From: Lachnospiraceae bacterium
GTDB taxonomy: Bacteria > Bacillota > Clostridia > Lachnospirales > Lachnospiraceae
Assembly (NCBI GenBank): GCA_017558145.1
Contig: JAFYWF010000108.1
Span: 1 to 51,601 of the forward strand
Direction: 5' to 3'
Length of the DNA stretch: 51,601 nucleotides
Shown here: piece by piece, positions 44,059 to 51,601 of the stretch
How the letters are laid out: each line of letters begins with the position of its first letter
Numbering within the stretch: the first letter of the stretch is position 1
The notes under the pieces: generated by a model
What the model was told of the DNA's origin: nothing
Database searches by the model: none
What the model saw: only the letters and a program-made list of their open reading frames with translations
Translations under genes and position numbers: made by a program

Positions 44059-44841
44059 ATGAAAAAATTTGCTAAAAAGGTTCTTTGTCTTACCATACTG
44101 TTTGTGTTACTTTCTGTAATCATAATTACGAAGGAAGAAAAAATTATTTCAACACTAAATCCACATCTTAACAACGAATTTTCTGCTCCCCAAAGAGAAG
44201 TTTTGGTTTTATCAGAGGAAGAAAAAATCTGCTATCTGACCTTTGACGATGGTCCCAGCAAAAATACTATAAAAATATTGGATTTATTAAAACAGTATAA
44301 TGCTAAAGCAACTTTTTTTGTGATTGGAAACAGTATCTGTGAGGAAAATAGACCAATCATAGAAAGAATCATACAAGAAGGTCATGCCATAGGCCTTCAT
44401 GCTTATAATCATGTTTATGAAAAATTTTATGCTACCGAAAATAGTTATTTAGAAGATTATGAAACTTTGTATAAGGTTTTAAAAGAAGATTATGGAGTAG
44501 AAACAGCACTTTTTCGATTTCCGGGAGGTAGTGCTTGTAAATATTTATACGGAAATGGAAAAGAATATGTAAAGAAAATGCAGGAAAAAGGATTTGCCTG
44601 TTTTGATTGGAATGTGACAGGAGAGGATTCGGTAGGTACACCTACGGTATCTTCGATTCAAAAAAATGTATTTGAAAGAGTTTTTTCTTATCATACACCA
44701 ATCGTGCTTTTACACGATTCCAGCATCGCAGATATAACAGTAGAAGCTTTGCCGGGAATTTTAGAAAAAGTAAAAGAAAATGGATATAAGTTTGACACCT
44801 TGGAGCATCGTAAGGAGTATGTTTTTTCAGGAAGTAAATAA
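44059..44841 (+). CDS. Membrane-anchored polysaccharide deacetylase
   Basis: The 260-residue protein has an N-terminal membrane anchor (about 7-24) and a NodB domain. Visible are TFDDGP with D63-D64, the metal-binding His pair H114 and H118 in LHAYNH, RFPGGSA and LLHDSS. It probably removes acetyl groups from N-acetylglucosamine in peptidoglycan or another wall polymer, outside the membrane. The His-motif is slightly atypical (HAYNH for HSxxH). Confidence 0.88.
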   Translation: MKKFAKKVLCLTILFVLLSVIIITKEEKIISTLNPHLNNEFSAPQREVLVLSEEEKICYLTFDDGPSKNTIKILDLLKQYNAKATFFVIGNSICEENRPIIERIIQEGHAIGLHAYNHVYEKFYATENSYLEDYETLYKVLKEDYGVETALFRFPGGSACKYLYGNGKEYVKKMQEKGFACFDWNVTGEDSVGTPTVSSIQKNVFERVFSYHTPIVLLHDSSIADITVEALPGILEKVKENGYKFDTLEHRKEYVFSGSK

Positions 44842-45039
44842 ATTGTAAATTACCGGGAAAAAGCGTCAGAATTTGGGGGGTACAAAAAAGTTGTATTTTA
44901 TAGTAAAATAACTGTGTATGTATAAGTAGATACATATGTGGGAATTATAGTGGGGACATATGGGGTCGAAAACTTTCAAGTATTAGGGGTATAAGTGTTA
45001 AGAGATTTTTTGCAACATTGAAAGCGACAAGGAGACTTT

Positions 45040-46452
45040 ATGAGAAAAACAAAAATTATTTGTACCATTGGACCGGCTTCCCAAAGCCCGGAAAAAATAC
45101 GAGAGATGATAGAGGCAGGGATGAATGTCTGCCGTTGTAATTTTTCGCATGGCTCTTATGAAGAGCAAAAATTGAAAATGATGAATGTTGTCAGAATCAG
45201 TGAAGAGATGAGAAAACCGGTTGCAACCTTAATTGATACAAAAGGACCGGAAATTCGTCTTCGTACATTTGAAGAAGGAAAAATTACTTTAGAAGAAGGG
45301 CAAAGGTTCGTATTAACAACAAAAGATGTAGTAGGAACAAAAGAAATCGTTTCTGTTACTTATGAAAATATAGTAAATGACGTGGTCCGCGGAGGATCTG
45401 TTTTAATTGATGATGGTCTGATTGAACTTGTGGTAGAAGACATTACAGATACTGACCTTATTTGTAGAGTTTTAAACGGAGGACCGGTTTCTGATAAAAA
45501 AGGAGTGAATCTTCCGGGGGCAAATTTATCCATGCCTTTTATTAGTGAGCAGGATAGAAAAGATATTTTGTTTGGAATTGATTGTGGATTTGATTTTATT
45601 GCGCTTTCTTTTGTTCGTACCAAAGAAGATGTTTTGGAAGTAAGAAAGCTGTTGGATGAAAAGAAAAGTCCAATGAAAATCATTGCTAAAATTGAAAATA
45701 TGCAGGGAATCAATAATTTGGATGATATCTTAGAAGTTTCTGACGGAATTATGGTAGCACGTGGTGATATGGGCGTGGAAGTACCGTTAGAAGATGTTCC
45801 TGTAATTCAAAAAAGAATGATTCGTAAGGCAGTAGCGAAAGGAAAACAGGTTATTACAGCGACTCAGATGTTAGAGTCTATGACGAAAAATCCAAGACCT
45901 ACCAGAGCAGAAGCGACAGACGTTGCTAATGCTATTTTTGACGGAACCACAGCGATTATGCTTTCCGGAGAAAGTGCTAATGGAAAATATCCTGTAGAAG
46001 CTCTAAAGACAATGTCCAAAATTGCCGAAAGAGCAGAAAAGGATATTAACTATAATAAACTTCTAAGAAAAATACACGAAGAAGGAAAAGAAGATATTAC
46101 GGGAGCAATTTGTCATGCTACCTGTACGATTGCATCAGATTTAAATGCATCTGCTATTATTACGGTTACTATTTCCGGATTTACGGCAGAAAAGGTAGCT
46201 CGTTTTAAACCATCTTGTCCTATTATTTGTTGTAGTGTAAATCCAAGGGTTTGTCGTCAGGCGGCGTTACTATGGGGAGTGACTCCATTGTTAATTGAAA
46301 AGAAGAATACACCGGAAGATTTGTTCAAAGAAGCATTATGGGCAGCAGAAAAAGCCGGAAAGATTAAAAAAGGTGACAGAGTTGTAGTAACTGCCGGAGT
46401 TCCGTTAGGAGTAAGCGGAAATACGAATATGATTCGTGTAGTAGAAGTATAA
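45040..46452 (+). CDS. pyk: Pyruvate kinase
   Basis: The 470-residue protein has the full pyruvate kinase pattern: TKIICTIGPASQSPE, CNFSHGSYEE, DTKGPEIR, the catalytic IAKIENMQGI and the signature region MVARGDMGVEVP, then TATQMLESM. It makes ATP and pyruvate from phosphoenolpyruvate. It ends after the standard C-terminal domain, without the extra PEP-utiliser domain found in Bacillus. AAGGAG precedes the ATG. A TATGTAT/ATACATA inverted repeat lies about 105 bases upstream. Confidence 0.97.
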   Translation: MRKTKIICTIGPASQSPEKIREMIEAGMNVCRCNFSHGSYEEQKLKMMNVVRISEEMRKPVATLIDTKGPEIRLRTFEEGKITLEEGQRFVLTTKDVVGTKEIVSVTYENIVNDVVRGGSVLIDDGLIELVVEDITDTDLICRVLNGGPVSDKKGVNLPGANLSMPFISEQDRKDILFGIDCGFDFIALSFVRTKEDVLEVRKLLDEKKSPMKIIAKIENMQGINNLDDILEVSDGIMVARGDMGVEVPLEDVPVIQKRMIRKAVAKGKQVITATQMLESMTKNPRPTRAEATDVANAIFDGTTAIMLSGESANGKYPVEALKTMSKIAERAEKDINYNKLLRKIHEEGKEDITGAICHATCTIASDLNASAIITVTISGFTAEKVARFKPSCPIICCSVNPRVCRQAALLWGVTPLLIEKKNTPEDLFKEALWAAEKAGKIKKGDRVVVTAGVPLGVSGNTNMIRVVEV

Positions 46453-46533
46453 AACCATTATAATTAGTTTAATAAATTATGGCAGAAAAATAATGGAAAG
46501 AATATAGCAATTAAGAAAGGTTGGTGAGAGTAG

Positions 46534-46974
46534 ATGGATATGAAAGTAAATCAGCTTTTGTCTCCTGCGCCTGTGGATACGCAGACTCAGGTAAACCAAA
46601 GTGACGGAACTTTTAAATTTACTCTTGCCAGTCATATTGCGGAGGCAGACTTGCAGGCAAGACTCAGTACCTTGATGGAAGAAATTACAATGCAGGGTGA
46701 CAAGCTGGCAAAGAGAAAAGATATCCGGGATATGAAAAGATATCGAGGATTGGTGAAGGATTTTATGAATGAAATCGTAAATCGTTCTCATCAATTTTCA
46801 AGAGAAAACTTTTTAGATAGAAGAGGGCGGCACAGAGTATACGGCATCATTCGTTTGGTAGATCAAACATTGGATGAATTAGCACAGGAACTGGTAAAGG
46901 ATGAAAAGGATAATCTTGCAATTCTTGCTAAAATAGGGGAAATCAGAGGATTGCTGTTAGACATATTTACGTAA
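46534..46974 (+). CDS. YaaR-family (DUF327) protein
   Basis: The 146-residue all-helical protein has the family core [38 protein letters not shown] and [11 protein letters not shown] followed by [21 protein letters not shown] (read in pieces). YaaR precedes holB in many Firmicutes, as here. The function is not established. The holB start is 12 bases after its stop. Confidence 0.88.
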   Translation: MDMKVNQLLSPAPVDTQTQVNQSDGTFKFTLASHIAEADLQARLSTLMEEITMQGDKLAKRKDIRDMKRYRGLVKDFMNEIVNRSHQFSRENFLDRRGRHRVYGIIRLVDQTLDELAQELVKDEKDNLAILAKIGEIRGLLLDIFT

Positions 46975-46986
46975 AGGGGGATAAAT

Positions 46987-47979
46987 ATGGCAGGCTTTAA
47001 TGATATCGTAGGACAAGAACAAATAAAAGAACATATGCAAAATGCCATTCAAATGGATAAGGTGTCACATGCATATATTATTCAGGGAGAGCTGGGTGCA
47101 GGAAAAGAGTTTATTGCGAAAGTATTTGCAAAAACGATTCAATGTGAACGAAGTAAAAAGCAGCCTTGTGAAGAATGTCGATCCTGCAAACAAATTGATG
47201 GAAAAAATCATCCTGATGTGATTTGGGTAAGTCATGAAAAACCGAATTCCATAGGTGTAGAAGATATTCGCGGTCAGGTAAATAATGATATGGGTATTAA
47301 GCCTTATTATGGACCAAAGAAAATCTACATTATCAGCGAAGCTGAAAAAATGACAGTACAGGCTCAGAATGCATTGTTAAAGACTTTAGAAGAACCACCG
47401 GCATATGGAGTAATTATATTACTTACCACCAATGCAGATACGTTGCTTCCGACAATTTTAAGCAGGTGTGTGGTTTTACATATGCGTCCGGTAGAAGATA
47501 GAAAGATTGAAGAGTTTTTAATGAAACAGCTTCATATTCCGGATTATAAAGCCGGTGTATGTGCAGCGTTTGCCAGAGGTAATATGGGAAAGGCAAAGGC
47601 TTTGGCAGAAAATGAAGATTTTGAACATATCAAAGAAGAAGCCATTTCTTTATTAAAATATATTCATGATATGGAATTATCCGAAATCGTTGCAGCTATT
47701 AAAAAAATTAGCGATTTTAAATTAGATGTAAGCAGCTATTTGGATATTATTTCTGTTTGGTACAGGGATATTTTGTTGTTTAAAGCTACAAAAGATGTGA
47801 ATAGCTTGATTTTTAAGGAAGAAATACAGTATATTAGAAAAATAGCGGGCAGAAGCTCTTATGAAGGAATTGAAAATATCATTGAGGCATTGGATAAAGC
47901 GCAAACTCGTCTTAGTGCCAATGTTAATTTTGATTTGACCATGGAATTATTATTCTTAAGTGTGAAAGAAAATTCCTAA
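46987..47979 (+). CDS. holB: DNA polymerase III, delta' subunit
   Basis: The 330-residue clamp-loader subunit has a P-loop-like GELGAGKE (34-41, last Thr replaced), a four-cysteine zinc module (CERSKKQPCEECRSC), the sensor 1 region with LLKTLEEPP and the SRC motif in ILSRCVVL. It helps load the sliding clamp during replication. AAAGGGGG precedes the start. Neighbouring yaaR and ricT support the call. Confidence 0.93.
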   Translation: MAGFNDIVGQEQIKEHMQNAIQMDKVSHAYIIQGELGAGKEFIAKVFAKTIQCERSKKQPCEECRSCKQIDGKNHPDVIWVSHEKPNSIGVEDIRGQVNNDMGIKPYYGPKKIYIISEAEKMTVQAQNALLKTLEEPPAYGVIILLTTNADTLLPTILSRCVVLHMRPVEDRKIEEFLMKQLHIPDYKAGVCAAFARGNMGKAKALAENEDFEHIKEEAISLLKYIHDMELSEIVAAIKKISDFKLDVSSYLDIISVWYRDILLFKATKDVNSLIFKEEIQYIRKIAGRSSYEGIENIIEALDKAQTRLSANVNFDLTMELLFLSVKENS

Positions 47980-48046
47980 GAGACAGGCTCCTTTGTGATA
48001 GAAGAAATTTAAGTAGAGGAAATGCTTCGGCATGAAGTGAGGATAC

Positions 48047-48955
48047 ATGATAAAGGTAATTGGTGTAAGATTTCGTACGGCAGGAAAAATCTATTTTTTT
48101 GATCCGTTACAATTTGAAGTAAAAAGAGGGGACCATGTTATTGTAGAAACTGCCAGAGGAGTAGAATACGGTACGGTAGTATGTAACCCTAAGGAAGTGG
48201 AAGAAGATCAGGTGATTCAGCCTTTGAAACCGGTTCTTCGTGTAGCAACTTCTAAAGATGATGAACAAGAAATCAGTAATAAAGAAAAAGAGAGAGAAGC
48301 TTTTAAAATCTGTTTGGAAAAAATTAAAAAACACGAGTTGGATATGAAGCTTATTGATGCAGAATATACTTTTGATAATAATAAAGTGTTATTTTATTTT
48401 ACAGCGGATGGAAGAATTGATTTTCGTGAATTGGTAAAAGATTTAGCAGCAGTGTTTAAAACAAGAATCGAGCTTCGCCAGATTGGTGTCAGAGATGAAA
48501 CCAAAATTTTAGGTGGAATCGGAGGTTGTGGAAGACCACTTTGTTGTCATACCCATCTTTCTGAATTTGTTCCGGTATCCATTAAAATGGCAAAAGAACA
48601 GAATCTATCTCTAAATCCTACAAAAATTTCCGGAGTTTGTGGAAGATTAATGTGTTGTTTAAAACATGAAGAAGAAACTTATGAAGATTTAAATAAGTCT
48701 CTTCCAAATGTAGGAGATTTTGTAAATTGTATTGATGGTGTCAAGGGTGAAGTTCACAGTGTAAATGTACTTCGTCAGTTGGTAAAAGTAATTGTGGAAG
48801 TAAACGACGAAAAAGAAATTCGCGAATATCGTGCAGATCAGCTTCGTTTTAAAAGAAGATTCAAAAAAGAAAAAATGGATGTTCATGATAAAGAACTTCG
48901 TGAGTTAGAAAAATTAGAAAAGCACGAAAAGAAATCAAACTTGGACGATAACTAA
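48047..48955 (+). CDS. ricT: RicT/YaaT, PSP1-domain protein
   Basis: The 302-residue protein has the PSP1 fold and two cysteine clusters: GGCGRPLCC and CGRLMCCLKHE. These bind iron-sulfur clusters in the B. subtilis RicA-F-T complex, which helps RNase Y and mRNA maturation. The C-terminal tail is basic and rich in Glu and Lys. Order holB-ricT-trmN6 is typical. Confidence 0.92.
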   Translation: MIKVIGVRFRTAGKIYFFDPLQFEVKRGDHVIVETARGVEYGTVVCNPKEVEEDQVIQPLKPVLRVATSKDDEQEISNKEKEREAFKICLEKIKKHELDMKLIDAEYTFDNNKVLFYFTADGRIDFRELVKDLAAVFKTRIELRQIGVRDETKILGGIGGCGRPLCCHTHLSEFVPVSIKMAKEQNLSLNPTKISGVCGRLMCCLKHEEETYEDLNKSLPNVGDFVNCIDGVKGEVHSVNVLRQLVKVIVEVNDEKEIREYRADQLRFKRRFKKEKMDVHDKELRELEKLEKHEKKSNLDDN

Positions 48956-48958
48956 GCT

Positions 48959-49696
48959 ATGGAAGTATTGATAAAAGCAAATGAAAGAGTAGATGAACTT
49001 GGACGAAACGGTTATCGGATTATTCAAAATCCGGACCGTTTTTGTTTTGGTATGGATGCAGTGCTCTTATCCGATTTTGCTAAAGTAAAAGAAGGGGATA
49101 AGGTTTTGGATTTTTGTACCGGAACCGGTATTGTTCCAATTTTGATGGAAGCAAAAACAAAGGCAGCATCTTTCAAAGCCTTGGAAATACAAGAAGACAG
49201 TGCGGAAATGGCAAGACGAAGTGTGTCCTTAAATCATCTGGAAGAGAAAATAGAAATTATCACCGGTGACATCAAAGAAGCGGACAAATATTTTGAAACA
49301 GCATCTTTTCATGTGGTTACTTGTAATCCGCCATATATGATAGGTCAACATGGTTTGGCAAATCCGGATAGCGCAAAAGCGATTGCGCGTCATGAGGTTT
49401 TGTGTACCTTGGAAGATGTCATTGCACAGAGTGCCAGAGTGTTAAAAATGAGTGGCAGCTTATATATGGTACATAGACCATTTCGATTGGCAGAGATTAT
49501 GGCTACTTTAATGAAATATAAATTGGAGCCTAAAAGAATGCAGTTGGTGTATCCTTATGTAGATAAGGAACCGAATATGGTATTACTTCAGGCAACTAAA
49601 GGCGGAAAATCCCGAATTACGGTGGAAAAACCGCTGATCGTATATGAAAGACCGGGAGTTTATACAAAGGATATTTTAGATATCTATTATGAGTAG
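48959..49696 (+). CDS. trmN6: tRNA1(Val) (adenine37-N6)-methyltransferase
   Basis: The 245-residue class I methyltransferase has motif I DFCTGTGIVPILM (about 49-61) and the catalytic NPPY (N123-Y126), the signature of N6-adenine methylation. It resembles the YabB/TrmN6 group. The gene starts 3 bases after ricT and ends 12 bases before rsmI. Confidence 0.88.
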   Translation: MEVLIKANERVDELGRNGYRIIQNPDRFCFGMDAVLLSDFAKVKEGDKVLDFCTGTGIVPILMEAKTKAASFKALEIQEDSAEMARRSVSLNHLEEKIEIITGDIKEADKYFETASFHVVTCNPPYMIGQHGLANPDSAKAIARHEVLCTLEDVIAQSARVLKMSGSLYMVHRPFRLAEIMATLMKYKLEPKRMQLVYPYVDKEPNMVLLQATKGGKSRITVEKPLIVYERPGVYTKDILDIYYE

Positions 49697-49708
49697 AGAG
49701 GATAGATC

Positions 49709-50551
49709 ATGGCAGGAAAACTTTTTTTATGCGCTACGCCTATAGGGAACTTGGGGGATATGACTCCTCGCGTAATAGAGACGTTGGAAAGTGTGGATGT
49801 GATTGCAGCGGAAGATACAAGAAATAGTATCAAACTATTGAATCATTTTAATATTAAAACTCCTATGACCAGTTATCATGAATACAATAAGATAGAAAAA
49901 GCAGATACTTTGATTGCTAAAATGCAGACAGGACAAAATATTGCATTGATTACCGATGCAGGAACGCCTGCGATTTCTGATCCTGGAGAAGTTTTGGTAC
50001 AAAAGTGTCAGGAAGCAGGAATTGTAGTTACTTCCCTTCCGGGACCGGCAGCTTGTATTACGGCTTTGACTTTGTCCGGATTATCAACCAGGAGATTTTG
50101 TTTTGAAGGTTTTTTATCTTCAGATAAAAAGGAGAGAAGAGCAGTTTTAGAAGACTTAAAAGAAGAAAGTCGGACTATGATTCTTTATGAAGCACCACAT
50201 CATTTAAAAGGGACGTTAAAAGAATTATATGTTGTTTTAGGGAATCGAAAAATTACTCTGTGCAGAGAGCTGACAAAAAAATTTGAAACTATTTTTCCAA
50301 CGACGTTAGAAGATGCTTTGGAATATTATGAAAGTAACGATCCAAGAGGAGAGTATGTTTTAGTTATAGAAGGTAAGAGTCATCAGCAGAAGGAAGAAGA
50401 GAAACAAGCTTCTTTTTCGGAAATTTCTATTGAAGATCATATGAAGCTTTATGAAGATAAAGGTGTGGATCGTAAAGAAGCTATGAAACTGGTAGCAAAA
50501 GAACGAGGAATTAGTAAAAGGGATGTTTATAACTACTTACTATCCTTATAG
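49709..50551 (+). CDS. rsmI: 16S rRNA (cytidine1402-2'-O)-methyltransferase
   Basis: The 280-residue protein has the tetrapyrrole-methylase fold used by RsmI: CATPIGNLGDMTPRV, EDTRNSIKLLNHF, DAGTPAISDPG and SLPGPAACITAL, with FEGFLSSDKKERR following. It methylates C1402 in the ribosomal P-site. A short helical C-terminal domain (GVDRKEAMKLVAKERGISKRDVY) is present, as in the family. Confidence 0.96.
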   Translation: MAGKLFLCATPIGNLGDMTPRVIETLESVDVIAAEDTRNSIKLLNHFNIKTPMTSYHEYNKIEKADTLIAKMQTGQNIALITDAGTPAISDPGEVLVQKCQEAGIVVTSLPGPAACITALTLSGLSTRRFCFEGFLSSDKKERRAVLEDLKEESRTMILYEAPHHLKGTLKELYVVLGNRKITLCRELTKKFETIFPTTLEDALEYYESNDPRGEYVLVIEGKSHQQKEEEKQASFSEISIEDHMKLYEDKGVDRKEAMKLVAKERGISKRDVYNYLLSL

Positions 50552-50748
50552 AGAATCAAGAGTTAACTCATAAAAATAGTAGAACAGATATTATTTATAT
50601 CACAGTTTTAAAATATAAATTATGCATAAAGAAAAGTATATTCATTAAAATATGCATAAAAAATTATTTAAAATAAATTTGTAGTAAAATTAAAACACAT
50701 TATTTATAGATAAAATTACAGACGAAAATATAAAGGAGAAAAATACCA

Positions 50749-51285
50749 ATGAAAAGAATAATATATTTGTTACTTTTTTGTTTTGTTTTTTGTCTCACAG
50801 GATGTAATTCTAAAGAAGAAGCTATGGCTATCATTACAGAAGTTCCTTGTGAAACAGTTGGAATCAGCTTTTCTTTGAATGGATTATGGATGATTCAGGA
50901 TGAGGCAATGGCCAATTCCAATGTAGAAGAAGGACAGACGGTATTTTTAAGTACATATAAAGAAGAAACGGGATCTGCTATCAACGTTATTTGTGATGAT
51001 TTGACAAAAACAGAAGGGGCAACTTTAGTACGTTTGGAAGATTATATAGCGGATATTCAAGAACAATTGAAAATTTCCAGCGAATATAGTTATGCATGTA
51101 GTGAAGTAACAAAAGAATCTTTATATGGACAGGAATATCAAACTTTCTCGGCAACAGTTTCTAACTTGGGTGGGGAGCAAAAGTATTATATACGTAGAAA
51201 GGATGATACAATAATTATACTTTTATTTTCGGTGTTTGGCGAAGATCAACTGAATGAAATTTTGGCTTTAGGAAAAGAAATGTAA
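50749..51285 (+). CDS. Lipoprotein of unknown function
   Basis: The 178-residue protein has a lipoprotein signal peptide with the lipobox LTGC (C19). The rest has alternating beta and helical stretches, including EVPCETVGISFSLNGLWMI, and no recognised domain. AAAGGAG precedes the start. Two copies of TATGCATAAA lie 100 to 130 bases upstream. Confidence 0.75.
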   Translation: MKRIIYLLLFCFVFCLTGCNSKEEAMAIITEVPCETVGISFSLNGLWMIQDEAMANSNVEEGQTVFLSTYKEETGSAINVICDDLTKTEGATLVRLEDYIADIQEQLKISSEYSYACSEVTKESLYGQEYQTFSATVSNLGGEQKYYIRRKDDTIIILLFSVFGEDQLNEILALGKEM

Positions 51286-51307
51286 GCATTTTGCTTGCAT
51301 TTTTTTG
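51281..51307 (+). terminator. Terminator overlapping the lipoprotein stop codon
   Basis: TGTAAGCA pairs with TGCTTGCA across a three-base loop, then seven Ts. The stem includes the stop codon. Confidence 0.8.
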
Positions 51308-51366
51308 ATTTAGTGTTATGATTAAAATCGTATTTGAATAAATATGCAAGAAAAGAGGAGAATGTT

Positions 51367-51601
51367 ATGAAAAAATTAATCGTGACTTTATTAGCCGGTG
51401 TTATGGCTCTCGGATTAGTTGCTTGTGGTGGTTCTTCTGACAGTACTACTGAATCTAAAGTACCTGCAAACACAGTTCATTCCGTAGATGATTTACCGGG
51501 AAAAACAATTGGTGTTCAGTTAGGAACAACTGGTGATATTTATGCAAGTGATTATGAAGCAGAAGGTTCTACAATTGAACGTTACAACAAAGGTGCAGAT
51601 G
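51367..51601 (+). CDS. Solute-binding lipoprotein of an amino-acid-type ABC importer, 5' part
   Basis: The gene runs off the window end. An ATG follows AGAGGAG. The visible 78 residues have a lipoprotein signal (lipobox LVAC, C20), a Ser/Thr-rich linker and then VDDLPGKTIGVQLGTTGDIYA. The stretch GKTIGVQLGTTGD is typical of family 3 (amino-acid) periplasmic-type binding proteins. The substrate cannot be told. Confidence 0.82.
   Translation, partial: MKKLIVTLLAGVMALGLVACGGSSDSTTESKVPANTVHSVDDLPGKTIGVQLGTTGDIYASDYEAEGSTIERYNKGAD

Noticed and set aside
1..51601. CRISPR arrays, tRNA or rRNA genes
   Set aside because: No regularly spaced repeat set, cloverleaf or rRNA signature was noticed by eye; a tRNAscan and Rfam search would settle it.

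Overview
The window looks like the chromosome of a low-GC Gram-positive anaerobe of the class Clostridia, most likely a member of Lachnospiraceae. The grounds are AT-rich DNA with strong AGGAGG-type ribosome binding sites, a split transketolase, a large Alu-type SRP RNA, a yaaR-holB-ricT-trmN6-rsmI cluster, DUF6128 and YesL-type proteins, and two radical-SAM activases. No species was assigned, because no search could be run. No rRNA, tRNA, CRISPR array or intact insertion sequence was seen.

Layout. 1-4140: pentose-phosphate genes (both transketolase halves, rpe) and metG. 4300-9500: a secreted helical protein, a GNAT acetyltransferase, a YesL-like membrane protein, an MsmX/UgpC-type sugar ABC ATPase with a CdaR/PucR-type regulator, and a DUF6128 protein. 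9680-16025: two radical-SAM activases without their glycyl-radical enzymes, a polytopic membrane protein, tadA, the SRP RNA, an unlisted 39-residue membrane protein on the minus strand, a HAD phosphatase and a fructokinase. 16100-17880: a structured GC-rich dispersed repeat and a COG1672-type ATPase. 17939-24440: a Pho box and pstSCAB-phoU-phoP-phoR, in which the response regulator has lost the middle of its receiver domain. 24520-27510: a BlaR1/BlaI-like pair with a candidate operator but no resistance gene. 27550-30250: a decayed stretch with a second copy of the repeat, a broken FAD/Rieske oxidoreductase, and a second, nonsense-mutated ATPase copy joined to what look like mazEF remnants. 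30300-34740: DUF2975/XRE pair, methyltransferase, a small protein with an OadB-like motif, a DUF1295 enzyme, and hipBA. 34825-43223: Cu/Zn SOD-like protein, a pseudokinase next to an intact zinc-ribbon Ser/Thr kinase, two small unknown proteins, a copper ATPase fused to a CopZ domain, and a MATE transporter. 43271-51601: AllA-like protein, polysaccharide deacetylase, pyk, yaaR-holB-ricT-trmN6-rsmI, and two lipoproteins, the last cut by the window end.

Most noteworthy: (1) a PhoP/PhoB-type regulator without its phosphoacceptor aspartate, inside an otherwise complete Pho operon; (2) a copper ATPase whose C-terminal CopZ domain has its own ribosome binding site and start and is fused in frame just after an A7 tract, where one extra A would separate the two proteins; (3) a pseudokinase/kinase pair whose upstream element recurs before two unknown genes, suggesting a small undescribed regulon; (4) a hidden 39-residue membrane protein with a hairpin at the predicted 5' end of its mRNA; (5) two copies of a three-hairpin repeat.
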